Assembly (NCBI GenBank): GCA_017960525.1
Contig: JAGCZA010000100.1
Span: forward strand, 1-37,715
Source of the DNA: Prevotella sp.
GTDB lineage: Bacteria; Bacteroidota; Bacteroidia; Bacteroidales; Bacteroidaceae
Length of the DNA: 37,715 bases
Direction of reading: 5' to 3'
The first letter of the stretch is position 1. Each line of letters opens with the position of its first letter. Made by a program: the position numbers and the translations under genes. The notes beneath the pieces were generated by a model. That model ran no database searches. It was not told where the DNA came from and was given only the letters and a program-made list of their open reading frames with translations. This document shows, piece after piece, positions 7,458 through 14,827 of the stretch.

Positions 7458-8792
7458 TCAATAGATAAGCCTAGCAAGGGCGTAGGCCACGATGGTAGAG
7501 GTGATGACGCAGATGAGGCCAGGCATCATAAACGAGTGGTTGAGCAGATATTTGCCGATGACGGTGGTGCCGGAGCGGTCGAAGTTGACGGTGGCGATGT
7601 CGCTGGGGTAGTTGGGGATGAAGAAGTAGCCATAGACTGAGGGCAGCACGCCGAGGAGCACCACGCCGTCGATGCCTAATGAGTAGGCCAGGGGCAGCAT
7701 TGACACGACGACGGCTCCCTGCGAGTTGATGAGCACGGAGACGAGGAAGAAGACGATGGCGATGGACCACGGGTATTGCTTCACTATGCTTTCGAGCATA
7801 GCCTGTATCTCCGGCATATAGTTGGAGAAATAGGTGTCGGCCATCCAGGCGATGCCGTAGATGGCGACGACGGCCACCATGCCGCTCTGCCAGACAGGGC
7901 CTGCGACGGCCTTCTTCGGCAAGGCTTTGCAGAAGATGATCATCAGGGCGGCAGCGGCTATCATCACAATCTGGATGACCAGGTTCATCTTCAGCGGCTT
8001 GCCTTCCCAAGAGGGCAACAGCGAGGGGAACACGGCAAACATAACGATGACGAGCAGGGCGCCGAGGAAAACGAACACAGCGTTCTTGGCTGACTGTGGG
8101 ATTTCAATGTCGAGCGTGGTTGCGTTGTTGCCATAAATGTACTTGTACTGCTCGGGGTCTTTCAGCTTAGCTTGGAACACAGGGTCTTTGTCTAAGTCAA
8201 GTCCACGCCGGTAGGAAGCGGCAGCGGCGGCCATCAGACCGCAGATACAGGCGGGTATCGACACCATCAGCACCTGTGGAATGGAAATGTTGAAGCCATT
8301 GTCGTTGGAGATACTGACGAAGGCGACAACGGCGGCGGCGATGGGCGAGCAGGTGATGCCCACCTGCGAGGCGATGGAGGCCACGCCGCAGGGTCGCTCG
8401 GGGCGTATGCCCTTCTTCAGGGCGATGTCGCAGATGATGGGCATGAGCGTATAGACCACATGGCCGGTGCCCACGAGCACGGTGAGGAAGAAGGTGCACA
8501 GCGGTGCCAGGAAGGTGATGCTGTTGGGGTGTTTGCGCAGCAGCTTCTCGGCCAGCTGAATGAGCCAGTCCATGCCGCCGGAGGCTTGCATCATGCCGGC
8601 GCAGGTGACGGCGGCGATGATGATGTAGATGACGTCGGTGGGCGGTGTGCCGGGCTTCAGTCCGAATCCGAACACGAGGATGGCCAGTCCGATGCCGGAG
8701 ATGGCACCGAGTGCGAGCGACCCGTAGCGCGAGCCTACCCACAATGCTCCCAACACGATGAGGAGCTGGATAATCATGGTTAGTGTAATCAT
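7458..8792 (-). CDS. dcuB: Anaerobic C4-dicarboxylate transporter, DcuA/DcuB family
   Basis: A 444-residue protein made of many hydrophobic segments, the normal length for the Dcu family. Conserved phrases include MMQASGGMDWLIQLAEKLLR, the GTGHVVYTLMPII motif, GIRPERP and QVGITCSPIAAAVV. The family exchanges succinate for fumarate, malate or aspartate across the inner membrane in anaerobic respiration. Succinate is a main end product of Prevotella-type fermentation, so a role in succinate export fits. It lies downstream of fbp, separated by a 69-bp gap filled with heptamer repeats. The A versus B subtype cannot be set firmly from the sequence alone; the N-terminal half seems closer to DcuB. 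Confidence 0.9.
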   Translation of the reverse strand: MITLTMIIQLLIVLGALWVGSRYGSLALGAISGIGLAILVFGFGLKPGTPPTDVIYIIIAAVTCAGMMQASGGMDWLIQLAEKLLRKHPNSITFLAPLCTFFLTVLVGTGHVVYTLMPIICDIALKKGIRPERPCGVASIASQVGITCSPIAAAVVAFVSISNDNGFNISIPQVLMVSIPACICGLMAAAAASYRRGLDLDKDPVFQAKLKDPEQYKYIYGNNATTLDIEIPQSAKNAVFVFLGALLVIVMFAVFPSLLPSWEGKPLKMNLVIQIVMIAAAALMIIFCKALPKKAVAGPVWQSGMVAVVAIYGIAWMADTYFSNYMPEIQAMLESIVKQYPWSIAIVFFLVSVLINSQGAVVVSMLPLAYSLGIDGVVLLGVLPSVYGYFFIPNYPSDIATVNFDRSGTTVIGKYLLNHSFMMPGLICVITSTIVAYALARLIY

Positions 8793-8795
8793 AGT

Positions 8796-8851
8796 AGTTA
8801 AGAATTAAGAATTAAGAGGTGAGAGGTGAGAGGGGAGAGGTGAGAGGTAGG
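8796..8851. repeat. Heptanucleotide array, eight units (AATTAAG / AGGTGAG types)
   Basis: Read on the plus strand: AGTTAAG, two AATTAAG, two AGGTGAG, AGGGGAG, AGGTGAG, AGGTAGG, all in exact 7-base register. It fills the gap between fbp and dcuB and mixes two heptamer sequences in one array. Confidence 0.8.
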
Positions 8852-8861
8852 ATGTATGAAG

Positions 8862-10844
8862 TTAGTTGCGTTTTTCCTTGATGATGCCGTGGCGGTAGGC
8901 ATAGAGCAAGTCTTTCAGCTCGCTGATTTGCTGCCGCAGCTCGGCACCCTTGTCGGTGTCGGCCACGAGCATGCGGTGGGTGGACATCTCCACGATTTGC
9001 GTGGTGCTCTTGATGTCGGTGCCGCGCATGATGGCGTCCTGTGTGCTGGTGAACGGCTCGTGCTGCACCAGCTGGAAGCCCCGGCTGTGATAGACCAGCG
9101 TATAGCCGGCAATGCCCGTCTCCTTGTGGTAAGCCTCCGAGAAGCCGCCGTCGATGACCATCAGCCGCCCGCCGGCCTTGATGGGGTTCTCGCCCGAACC
9201 GGCATGCACGGGCACATGGCCGTTGATGATGTGGCGTGGATGGGATTGACCATTGACCATTGACCATTGACCATTCACGCCGAAGGCATCGAGTATGCGG
9301 TCGCACACCTCCTGCGAGTCGCGCAGCTTGAAGTAGTTGCCTTTCTCCTCGTGGTAGGTGTCGCGGTCGGTGAGGAAGTAGCGCTCGAAGGTGGCCATCT
9401 TCGACTTGTCGAACAACGGCGAGTCCTTGCCGCACCAGAGGTAGAGGAAATAGTCGCGGGCATAGGCTTTCTGCTCCTGCGGCGTGTCGTTCTGGAAGGC
9501 GGAGCGCACCAGCTGGCCTATATACTCCATCAGTTGGCGGCCCTGGTACTTGCGGCCCATGATCTCCACGTCCTTCAGCGTGCCGTCGTCGTTGAGGGGC
9601 ACCGAGGCGTGGAAGAGCAGGTTCTGGTTGCAGATGTTGTACATGCAGCCGTGGCTCAGGATGGTGCGTATGTGCTTGCGCAGCTTCTCCGAGACGCGGA
9701 ACGAGTGGTGCAGCTTCTGCATTAGTTCTGTTTCTTCTGCCGTCAGGTCCATCGTGTTAGTAGGGAAGTGGCAACTCTTCATGGCGTAGTCTTTGCCGTC
9801 GACGACGCAGACTTGGCGGCCAAGGTCGATGTGCTCCAGCAGACAGCGGTCCTCCATGCCCCATTCCGGGTGGCGGTGGAAGATGCGTGCCTCTTCCTTG
9901 AGTTGTATGACGGTGATGGCCTTGTGCATCTTTGCCGTCAGTTGTAGTGTCTTCTCGTCGAGTTGCCCCTCCTTCTTCAGTTCCTTGGGGATGAACTCTT
10001 CGCAGGGGTCGTCGCCATAGACTTCGAGGGCAAACGTGGCCAGCGGCACGAGGTTGATGCCGTAGCCCTCTTCGAGCGTGGCCAGGTTGGCGTAGCGCAG
10101 CGACAAGCGCAGCACATTGCAGATGCAGGCGTCGTTGCCGGCGGCGGCTCCCATCCACAGGATGTCGTGGTTGCCCCACTGGATGTCCCACGAGTGGTAT
10201 TGCCGCAACGTGTCGAGGATGATGTGTGCGCCCGGGCCTCGGTCGTAGATGTCGCCGAGGATGTGGAGTTGGTCGATGGCCAGCCGCTGGATGACGTTGC
10301 AGATGGCTACGATGAAGTCGTCGGCACGGCCCGTAGTGATGATGGTGTCGACTATGACGGCCACATAGGCGGCCTTGTCCTGGTCGTCGCTGCGCTCGTG
10401 GAGCAGCTCCTCGATGATGTAGGAGAACTCCTGCGGCAGGCTCTTGCGCACCTTCGAGCGGGTGTACTTCGACGACACCTCGCGGCAGACGCGCACCAGC
10501 TGGTGGATGGTGATGTGGTACCAGTCGTCGATGTCTTCCTCCTGGGCCTTTATCAGCTCCAGTTTCTGTTCGGGGTAGTAGATGAGCGTGCACAGCTCCT
10601 TCTTCTCGCTCTCACGGATGGTGGTTCCGAAGATTTCGGAGACCTTACGCTTGATGTTGCCCGAGGCGTTCTTCAGCACGTGGATGAAGGCTTCGTGCTC
10701 GCCGTGCAGGTCGGCCAGGAAGTGTTCGGTGCCCTTGGGCAGGTTGAGGATGGCCTCCAGGTTGATGATTTCGCTGGCGGCATCGGCTACGGTGGGGTAG
10801 GCGGTGGAGAGCAGATGGAGGTAGCGTTCGTCGGTATGGGTCAT
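8862..10844 (-). CDS. fbp: Fructose-1,6-bisphosphatase, class III
   Basis: A 660-residue protein of the Firmicutes/Bacteroidetes class III type, which converts fructose 1,6-bisphosphate to fructose 6-phosphate in gluconeogenesis. It has the metallophosphatase motifs in order: ADLHGEH (44-50), GDIYDRGP (197-204), GNHDILWMGAAAGND (224-238) and later NGHVP (541-545). Typical phrases PQEFSYIIEELLHE and GENPIKAGGRLMVIDGGFSE support the family. At residues about 523-534 the protein reads VNGQWSMVNGQS, encoded by four tandem ATTGACC heptamers on the plus strand. Homologues, as I recall them, go almost directly from the FGVN-type phrase to HIINGHVP. This is an in-frame repeat insertion in a surface loop just before an active-site motif. 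Located 22 bases after the split glycosyltransferase-like gene, probably in the same unit. Confidence 0.95.
   Translation of the reverse strand: MTHTDERYLHLLSTAYPTVADAASEIINLEAILNLPKGTEHFLADLHGEHEAFIHVLKNASGNIKRKVSEIFGTTIRESEKKELCTLIYYPEQKLELIKAQEEDIDDWYHITIHQLVRVCREVSSKYTRSKVRKSLPQEFSYIIEELLHERSDDQDKAAYVAVIVDTIITTGRADDFIVAICNVIQRLAIDQLHILGDIYDRGPGAHIILDTLRQYHSWDIQWGNHDILWMGAAAGNDACICNVLRLSLRYANLATLEEGYGINLVPLATFALEVYGDDPCEEFIPKELKKEGQLDEKTLQLTAKMHKAITVIQLKEEARIFHRHPEWGMEDRCLLEHIDLGRQVCVVDGKDYAMKSCHFPTNTMDLTAEETELMQKLHHSFRVSEKLRKHIRTILSHGCMYNICNQNLLFHASVPLNDDGTLKDVEIMGRKYQGRQLMEYIGQLVRSAFQNDTPQEQKAYARDYFLYLWCGKDSPLFDKSKMATFERYFLTDRDTYHEEKGNYFKLRDSQEVCDRILDAFGVNGQWSMVNGQSHPRHIINGHVPVHAGSGENPIKAGGRLMVIDGGFSEAYHKETGIAGYTLVYHSRGFQLVQHEPFTSTQDAIMRGTDIKSTTQIVEMSTHRMLVADTDKGAELRQQISELKDLLYAYRHGIIKEKRN
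9245..9275. repeat. Heptamer array ATTGACC x4 inside fbp
   Basis: Four perfect ATTGACC units (9245-9272) followed by ATT. On the coding strand they are AATGGTC repeats and encode NGQWSMVNGQ. It is the same class of repeat as in the intergenic gaps but inside a catalytic gene and in frame with it. Confidence 0.85.
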
Positions 10845-10866
10845 GTGCTTTCTATAGTGTTTAGGG

Positions 10867-11181
10867 TTATAGTCTCAGGTGGTCGGCCAGTGCCTTGCGC
10901 AGGCTTCTGGTCAGTGTGTTGTCGATGGGTGGGCAGGGCATAAAGCCTTCTTCGAGCAGAGTCTGTTCCTGGAGCAGTGGCAGGATGCTCTGCATCAGGG
11001 GGCGCTGTTTCTCATCGTCGAGTGTGGCCATCAGCCGTTCTTCGTCCAGCAGGTCGTCGTGGAGGGCGCGGTGCAAATCAGTCAGCCGCAGCAGCGTGGG
11101 GCCGTTCTGCTGCACGTCGCGCAGCATGACCGCAATCGTCTTGTCCGCCATACTCTTGGGCTTCTGGTAGCCGCTGGGCAA
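10867..11181 (-). pseudogene. Downstream part of the glycosyltransferase-like gene, after the amber codon
   Basis: About 104 codons in the same reading frame as the gene piece at 11215-11793. The stretch between them reads stop-AAPPKEPIDNYLPSGYQKPK, with no other stop. The sequence KPKSMADKTIAVMLRDVQQN then helices rich in Leu looks like the natural C-terminal domain of the upstream protein, not a separate gene. If expressed alone it would start at TTG 11181 or ATG 11151. Function unknown. Confidence 0.55.
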
Positions 11182-11214
11182 ATAGTTGTCGATAGGCTCT
11201 TTGGGTGGAGCTGC

Positions 11215-11793
11215 CTAGTCCAGCACCTTCAGTCCTTTCTCCACAAGGGACTGCACGCCTTCCTGCTCGGCATAGATGTATAGCAGATGGAAGTTGATGC
11301 TGGCCGGGGTGGGGGACTGGGGAGCCAGTTCAGGGGTGATGGCTGCCTTCAGTAGTGTGGCGAGTGCCTGCCGTGTGTCAGCGTCCATGCGCTCCAGCGG
11401 GTTGGAGTCGAGCACGCGCCGATAAATGGCGGCAATGTGGGTGGCCGCCTGTTGAAAGTCAGTCGTCTTGGTCACGAGAGGGTTTCTCACCACCTCCACG
11501 CGCTCCCTGTGCAGCCGTCGGGCCTCCAACTGGCTGCGGGCGATGGTGGCGTAGGCGCGGCTGTCGCCCTCGGTCTCGCCGTGGGGGCTTACCACCAGCC
11601 TTGCGCCTTTGGGCAGTTTGCAGGCAGCCTGGCCGTGCAGGTGGATGATGTCAGCGGAACTACCGCTGACCACGGAACAACTGCCGTTGCCCTCTGACAT
11701 ACATTCCACGTCTGGGGGCATGGCGTCGCACAGCAGGCTGACATAGCGTGCCAACTGTGGGTTGTCCTGGCTGTAGACATGGCAGACCTTCAT
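11215..11793 (-). CDS. Glycosyltransferase-like N-terminal part, ended by an in-frame TAG
   Basis: 192 codons. The start MKVCHVYSQDNPQLARYVSL, followed by ADIIHLHGQAAC and LPKGARLVVSPHGE, has the pattern of the N-terminal Rossmann half of GT4-type glycosyltransferases. The C-terminal nucleotide-sugar half is not visible; instead there is a helical part. A TAG at 11217-11215 ends it, yet the frame stays open for more than 100 further codons with protein-like sequence to 10867. The intact gene would code for about 308 residues. It lies 13 bases after thiL and upstream of fbp. Either the gene is a recent pseudogene, the TAG is an error, or a shorter product is made. No precise function can be assigned. 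Confidence 0.55.
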   Translation of the reverse strand: MKVCHVYSQDNPQLARYVSLLCDAMPPDVECMSEGNGSCSVVSGSSADIIHLHGQAACKLPKGARLVVSPHGETEGDSRAYATIARSQLEARRLHRERVEVVRNPLVTKTTDFQQAATHIAAIYRRVLDSNPLERMDADTRQALATLLKAAITPELAPQSPTPASINFHLLYIYAEQEGVQSLVEKGLKVLD

Positions 11794-11806
11794 GCAATCT
11801 CGGCGA

Positions 11807-12916
11807 TTAGTCTTTCAGCGGATTCCATCCCTGCGCCTTCAGTTCAAACTCCTGACCGTCGCGGCTGACAAGGATATGGCCGAACTTCTCTTCGGTGATA
11901 TGTCCGATGAGGTGCACATCGTCGAGGGCCTTTACCTTCTCCAGGTCGCCGATGGGCACGGTGAACACCAGTTCGTAGTCTTCGCCGCCGTTCAGGGCGC
12001 AGGTGGTGACGTTCATCTCCATTTCCTCGGCCATCACCGCCGTCTGGTAGTCGATGGGCAGTTCCTTCTCGAAGATGCGGCAGCCGCAATGGCTTTGCTT
12101 ACAGATGTGGCGCAACTCCGACGAGAGGCCGTCGCTGACGTCCATCATCGCCGTGGGGCGGATGCCTGCCTCCCGCAGTTTTGCGACGATGTCGCCACGA
12201 TCCTCGGCTTGCAGTTGCCGTTGGAGCAGATATTCCTTGCCGCTGAAGTCGGGTTGGAAGGAGTTGAGGGATGAGAGTTGAGAGTTAAGTGACTTTAGTC
12301 TCGCCTCGTCATTGGCGGCCTTTGCCTTGGCTATCTGTTTGTTCAGTTCGTCGAGTTGCGAGTAGAAGACACTCTTCTCCCGCTCCAGCAGTTGCAGGCC
12401 CATATAGGCGGCGCCGAGGTCGCCGCTGACGCAGATGAGGTCGTTAACGCGGGCGCTGTTACGGTAGACGATGTCCTCCTTCCTTGCCTCGCCGATGCAG
12501 GTGATGCTGATGGCCAGGCCGGTGTAACTGCTGGTGGTGTCGCCGCCGACGATGTCGACGCCCCATTTCTCGCAGGCCAGCCGCAGACCACTGTACAGTT
12601 GCTCCACGTCTTCCACGGTGAAGCGTTTGCTCAGCGCTAGTGAGACGGTCAACTGCCGGGGCGTGCCGTTCATGGCGAAGATGTCGCTGATGTTCACCAT
12701 AGCCGACTTGTAGCCCAAATGCTGCAAGTCGGTATAGGTAAGGTCGAAGTGCACGCCCTCCATCAGCATGTCTGTGGTGACGAGCACCTCTGTGTCAGGA
12801 TAGTGCAGTACGGCGCAGTCATCGCCCACGCCGTACTTTGTGCTTTCGTTCTTGTTTCCTAAATCCTTGGTCAGACGGTCTATAAGTCCAAACTCTCCAA
12901 GTGTTGCTATTTCCAT
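11807..12916 (-). CDS. thiL: Thiamine-monophosphate kinase
   Basis: A 369-residue protein that phosphorylates thiamine monophosphate to the diphosphate cofactor with ATP. Family motifs: GVGDDCAVL (29-37), TTDMLMEGVHFDL (47-59), KSAMVNISDIFAMNGTP (70-86), VGGDTTSS (123-130), MMDVSDGL and NGGEDYEL. The family is usually about 320-350 residues; the excess lies at about 186-222, where a Lys/Ala/Asn-rich segment ends in KSLNSQLSSLNS (208-219). That piece is encoded by five heptamers of the GAGTTGA type, the same repeats found between genes. It lies 7 bases downstream of punA and 13 upstream of the glycosyltransferase-like gene, so co-transcription is likely. Confidence 0.95.
   Translation of the reverse strand: MEIATLGEFGLIDRLTKDLGNKNESTKYGVGDDCAVLHYPDTEVLVTTDMLMEGVHFDLTYTDLQHLGYKSAMVNISDIFAMNGTPRQLTVSLALSKRFTVEDVEQLYSGLRLACEKWGVDIVGGDTTSSYTGLAISITCIGEARKEDIVYRNSARVNDLICVSGDLGAAYMGLQLLEREKSVFYSQLDELNKQIAKAKAANDEARLKSLNSQLSSLNSFQPDFSGKEYLLQRQLQAEDRGDIVAKLREAGIRPTAMMDVSDGLSSELRHICKQSHCGCRIFEKELPIDYQTAVMAEEMEMNVTTCALNGGEDYELVFTVPIGDLEKVKALDDVHLIGHITEEKFGHILVSRDGQEFELKAQGWNPLKD
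12261..12295. repeat. Heptamer array inside thiL
   Basis: Five 7-base units in register: GAGTTGA, GGGATGA, GAGTTGA, GAGTTAA, GTGACTT. The last two also occur, slightly changed, in the porL-porM gap at 26887-26900. They encode the SLNSQLSSLNS segment of ThiL. Confidence 0.75.
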
Positions 12917-12923
12917 ACTGTGT

Positions 12924-13760
12924 TTAGTTGTTCTTTCCGCTGTCTATTTTCTCAGATCGTACAATCATTTCGCGTATGATTTCGGTCATCAGAGGCTGTG
13001 CCTTGTCGGCGGCCTCCTGCACCTCCTCGTGGCTTACCTCGACGGGGTTGTCGAAGCCGCCGAGGTCAGTAACGACGCTGATGCCGAAGGTGCGTATGCC
13101 GCAGTGGTGGGCCACGATGACCTCAGGCACAGTCGACATTCCCACGGTGTCGCCACCCAGGACACGGAACATGCGATACTCTGCAGGTGTCTCGAAGGTG
13201 GGGCCTTGCACGCCCATATAGACCCCGTATTGAAGGCGGATTTTCTTCTCGCGGGCAATCTTGCTGGCCAGTTTGATGAGTGCGGGGTCGTAGGTCTCGT
13301 GCATGTCAGGGAAGCGTGGGCCAGTAGGGAAATTCTTTCCGCGCAGCGGATGTTCGGGGAAGAAATTGATGTGGTCGGTGATGACCATCAGGTCGCCAAT
13401 CTTGAAGCCCGGGTTCATACCGCCGGCAGCATTGCTCACGAAGAGCGTCTTGATGCCCAGTTCGTACATGACACGCACGGGGAATGTGACCTCCTTCATC
13501 GTGTATCCCTCGTAGTAGTGGAAGCGGCCCTGCATAGCGAGGATGTCCACGCCACCCAGTTTGCCGAAGATGAGTTTACCGCTGTGGCCTTCGACCGTGG
13601 AGACAGGGAAGTTAGGAATGTCGGAATACAATATTTCCTGCTTGTCAGTTATTTCGGAAGCTAATTGTCCGAGACCCGTTCCCAGTATGATGGCTGTTTT
13701 GGGGCTTGTTGTCATCTTTGCCTTTAACCAGGATGCTGTTTCTTGAATTTTTGCGTACAT
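12924..13760 (-). CDS. punA: Purine nucleoside phosphorylase
   Basis: A 278-residue protein of the trimeric PNP family (PNPase I), which splits inosine and guanosine with phosphate to the base and ribose 1-phosphate. Motifs: TAIILGTGLGQLASEI (phosphate loop), TVEGHSGKL, MQGRFHYYEGYTMKEVTFPV, LFVSNAAGGMNPGF (active site), GDLMVITDHINF and the late GFDNPVEVSHEEV. The start at 13760 gives the N-terminus MYAKIQETASWLKAKMTTSP, typical for Bacteroidetes homologues, but places the first 116 bases inside the 3' end of lpxK in another frame. Confidence 0.95.
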   Translation of the reverse strand: MYAKIQETASWLKAKMTTSPKTAIILGTGLGQLASEITDKQEILYSDIPNFPVSTVEGHSGKLIFGKLGGVDILAMQGRFHYYEGYTMKEVTFPVRVMYELGIKTLFVSNAAGGMNPGFKIGDLMVITDHINFFPEHPLRGKNFPTGPRFPDMHETYDPALIKLASKIAREKKIRLQYGVYMGVQGPTFETPAEYRMFRVLGGDTVGMSTVPEVIVAHHCGIRTFGISVVTDLGGFDNPVEVSHEEVQEAADKAQPLMTEIIREMIVRSEKIDSGKNN

Positions 13761-14811
13761 AACCTAAAATATTTTCGTTAAACATTTTTTCTTGTTCAAG
13801 CATGAACGTCACGTGTATGGGCAATGCATAGATGGACTGCTGCACCTCTTCGCTCAGCCCTTCTGCCTCTTTCAGCCTGACGGCGTCCTTTTCGGTGGTG
13901 ATGATGCATTTCGGGGTGGGCAGGGCGGAGAAGGTGTCGTTGATTTTGCCGATGTCCTTGCGGCTGAAGTTGTGGTGGTCGGAGAAGTGGAGTGGGGTGA
14001 TGTTTGGGTACAGTTTGCCCAGGTCTTCCTCCATCTGCTGTGGCGAGCCGATGCCTGTGAGCAGGAGCACGTTGGTGTCGGGGGCGATGGCGTCGAGGGC
14101 CTTGGCCTCTCCGTTGAACAGGCCTTGGAGTGCGTCGTAGTCAAAGGTGGTGAAGTAGAGTGTCTGGTAGGCAAACAGTTCCATTCCCTTCTTGATGACA
14201 CGGAATTCCATTGGTTTCAGGTCTTTGGGGCACTTGGTCACAATCACTACGTCGGCGCGGTTCTTGCCGTTGAGCGGTTCGCGCAAGCGTCCGGCAGGCA
14301 GGAGCCTGTCGTAGATGATGAGGCGGTGGTAGTCGACGAGCATGATGTTGATGCCTGGCTTCACGTAGCGGTGCTGGAAGGCGTCGTCGAGCAGCACCAC
14401 GTCTATGTCGTCATACTGCTCCTGCAATTTCTTGATGCCGTGGACGCGTTTCTTGTCCACAGCAATGATGGCTTTCGGGTACTTCTGCTTCATCTGGAAC
14501 GACTCGTCGCCCAGGGTGCGTGCCGTGGCCGTGTCGTCGGCCAGTATGAAGCCTTTCGACTTCCGCTTGTAGCCCCGGCTCAGGACGGCCACCTTGCTTG
14601 TCTCTTGGAGCAGGCGCACCAGGTACTCCACGTGTGGGGTCTTGCCGGTGCCGCCTGCGGTGATGTTGCCCACGGCGATGACTGGCACATTGAAGGTGTG
14701 GCTCTTCAGGACTCCCATCTCGAAGAGCATATTTCGCAGCTTCACCCCCAAGCCGTAGAACCAGCTCAGGGGGAGCAGCCACTTGTTCACCTTTATGTGG
14801 TCACCTTCCAT
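13645..14811 (-). CDS. lpxK: Tetraacyldisaccharide 4'-kinase (lipid A synthesis)
   Basis: A 388-residue protein that phosphorylates the 4' position of the lipid A disaccharide at the inner membrane. Motifs: VPVIAVGNITAGGTGKTPHV (P-loop), VAVLSRGYKRKSKGF, DEsfQMKQKYP region, VVLLDDAFQHRYVKPG, LRepLNGKNRADVVIVTKCP and TTEKDAVRL. The N-terminal hydrophobic stretch LPLSWFYGLGVKLRNMLFEM fits peripheral membrane binding. The last ~39 residues (ending GNGSRTISFRNN) are read from DNA that also encodes the start of PNP, a 116-base overlap. It is 16 bases downstream of sppA. Confidence 0.95.
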   Translation of the reverse strand: MEGDHIKVNKWLLPLSWFYGLGVKLRNMLFEMGVLKSHTFNVPVIAVGNITAGGTGKTPHVEYLVRLLQETSKVAVLSRGYKRKSKGFILADDTATARTLGDESFQMKQKYPKAIIAVDKKRVHGIKKLQEQYDDIDVVLLDDAFQHRYVKPGINIMLVDYHRLIIYDRLLPAGRLREPLNGKNRADVVIVTKCPKDLKPMEFRVIKKGMELFAYQTLYFTTFDYDALQGLFNGEAKALDAIAPDTNVLLLTGIGSPQQMEEDLGKLYPNITPLHFSDHHNFSRKDIGKINDTFSALPTPKCIITTEKDAVRLKEAEGLSEEVQQSIYALPIHVTFMLEQEKMFNENILGYVRKNSRNSILVKGKDDNKPQNSHHTGNGSRTISFRNN

Positions 14812-14827
14812 GGACAGTCGCCTGTGC

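Noticed and set aside
11215-11217. Amber codon recoding (TAG read as an amino acid)
   Set aside because: TAG is the normal final stop of several sound genes here (hypD, porL, priA, the Rhs gene).
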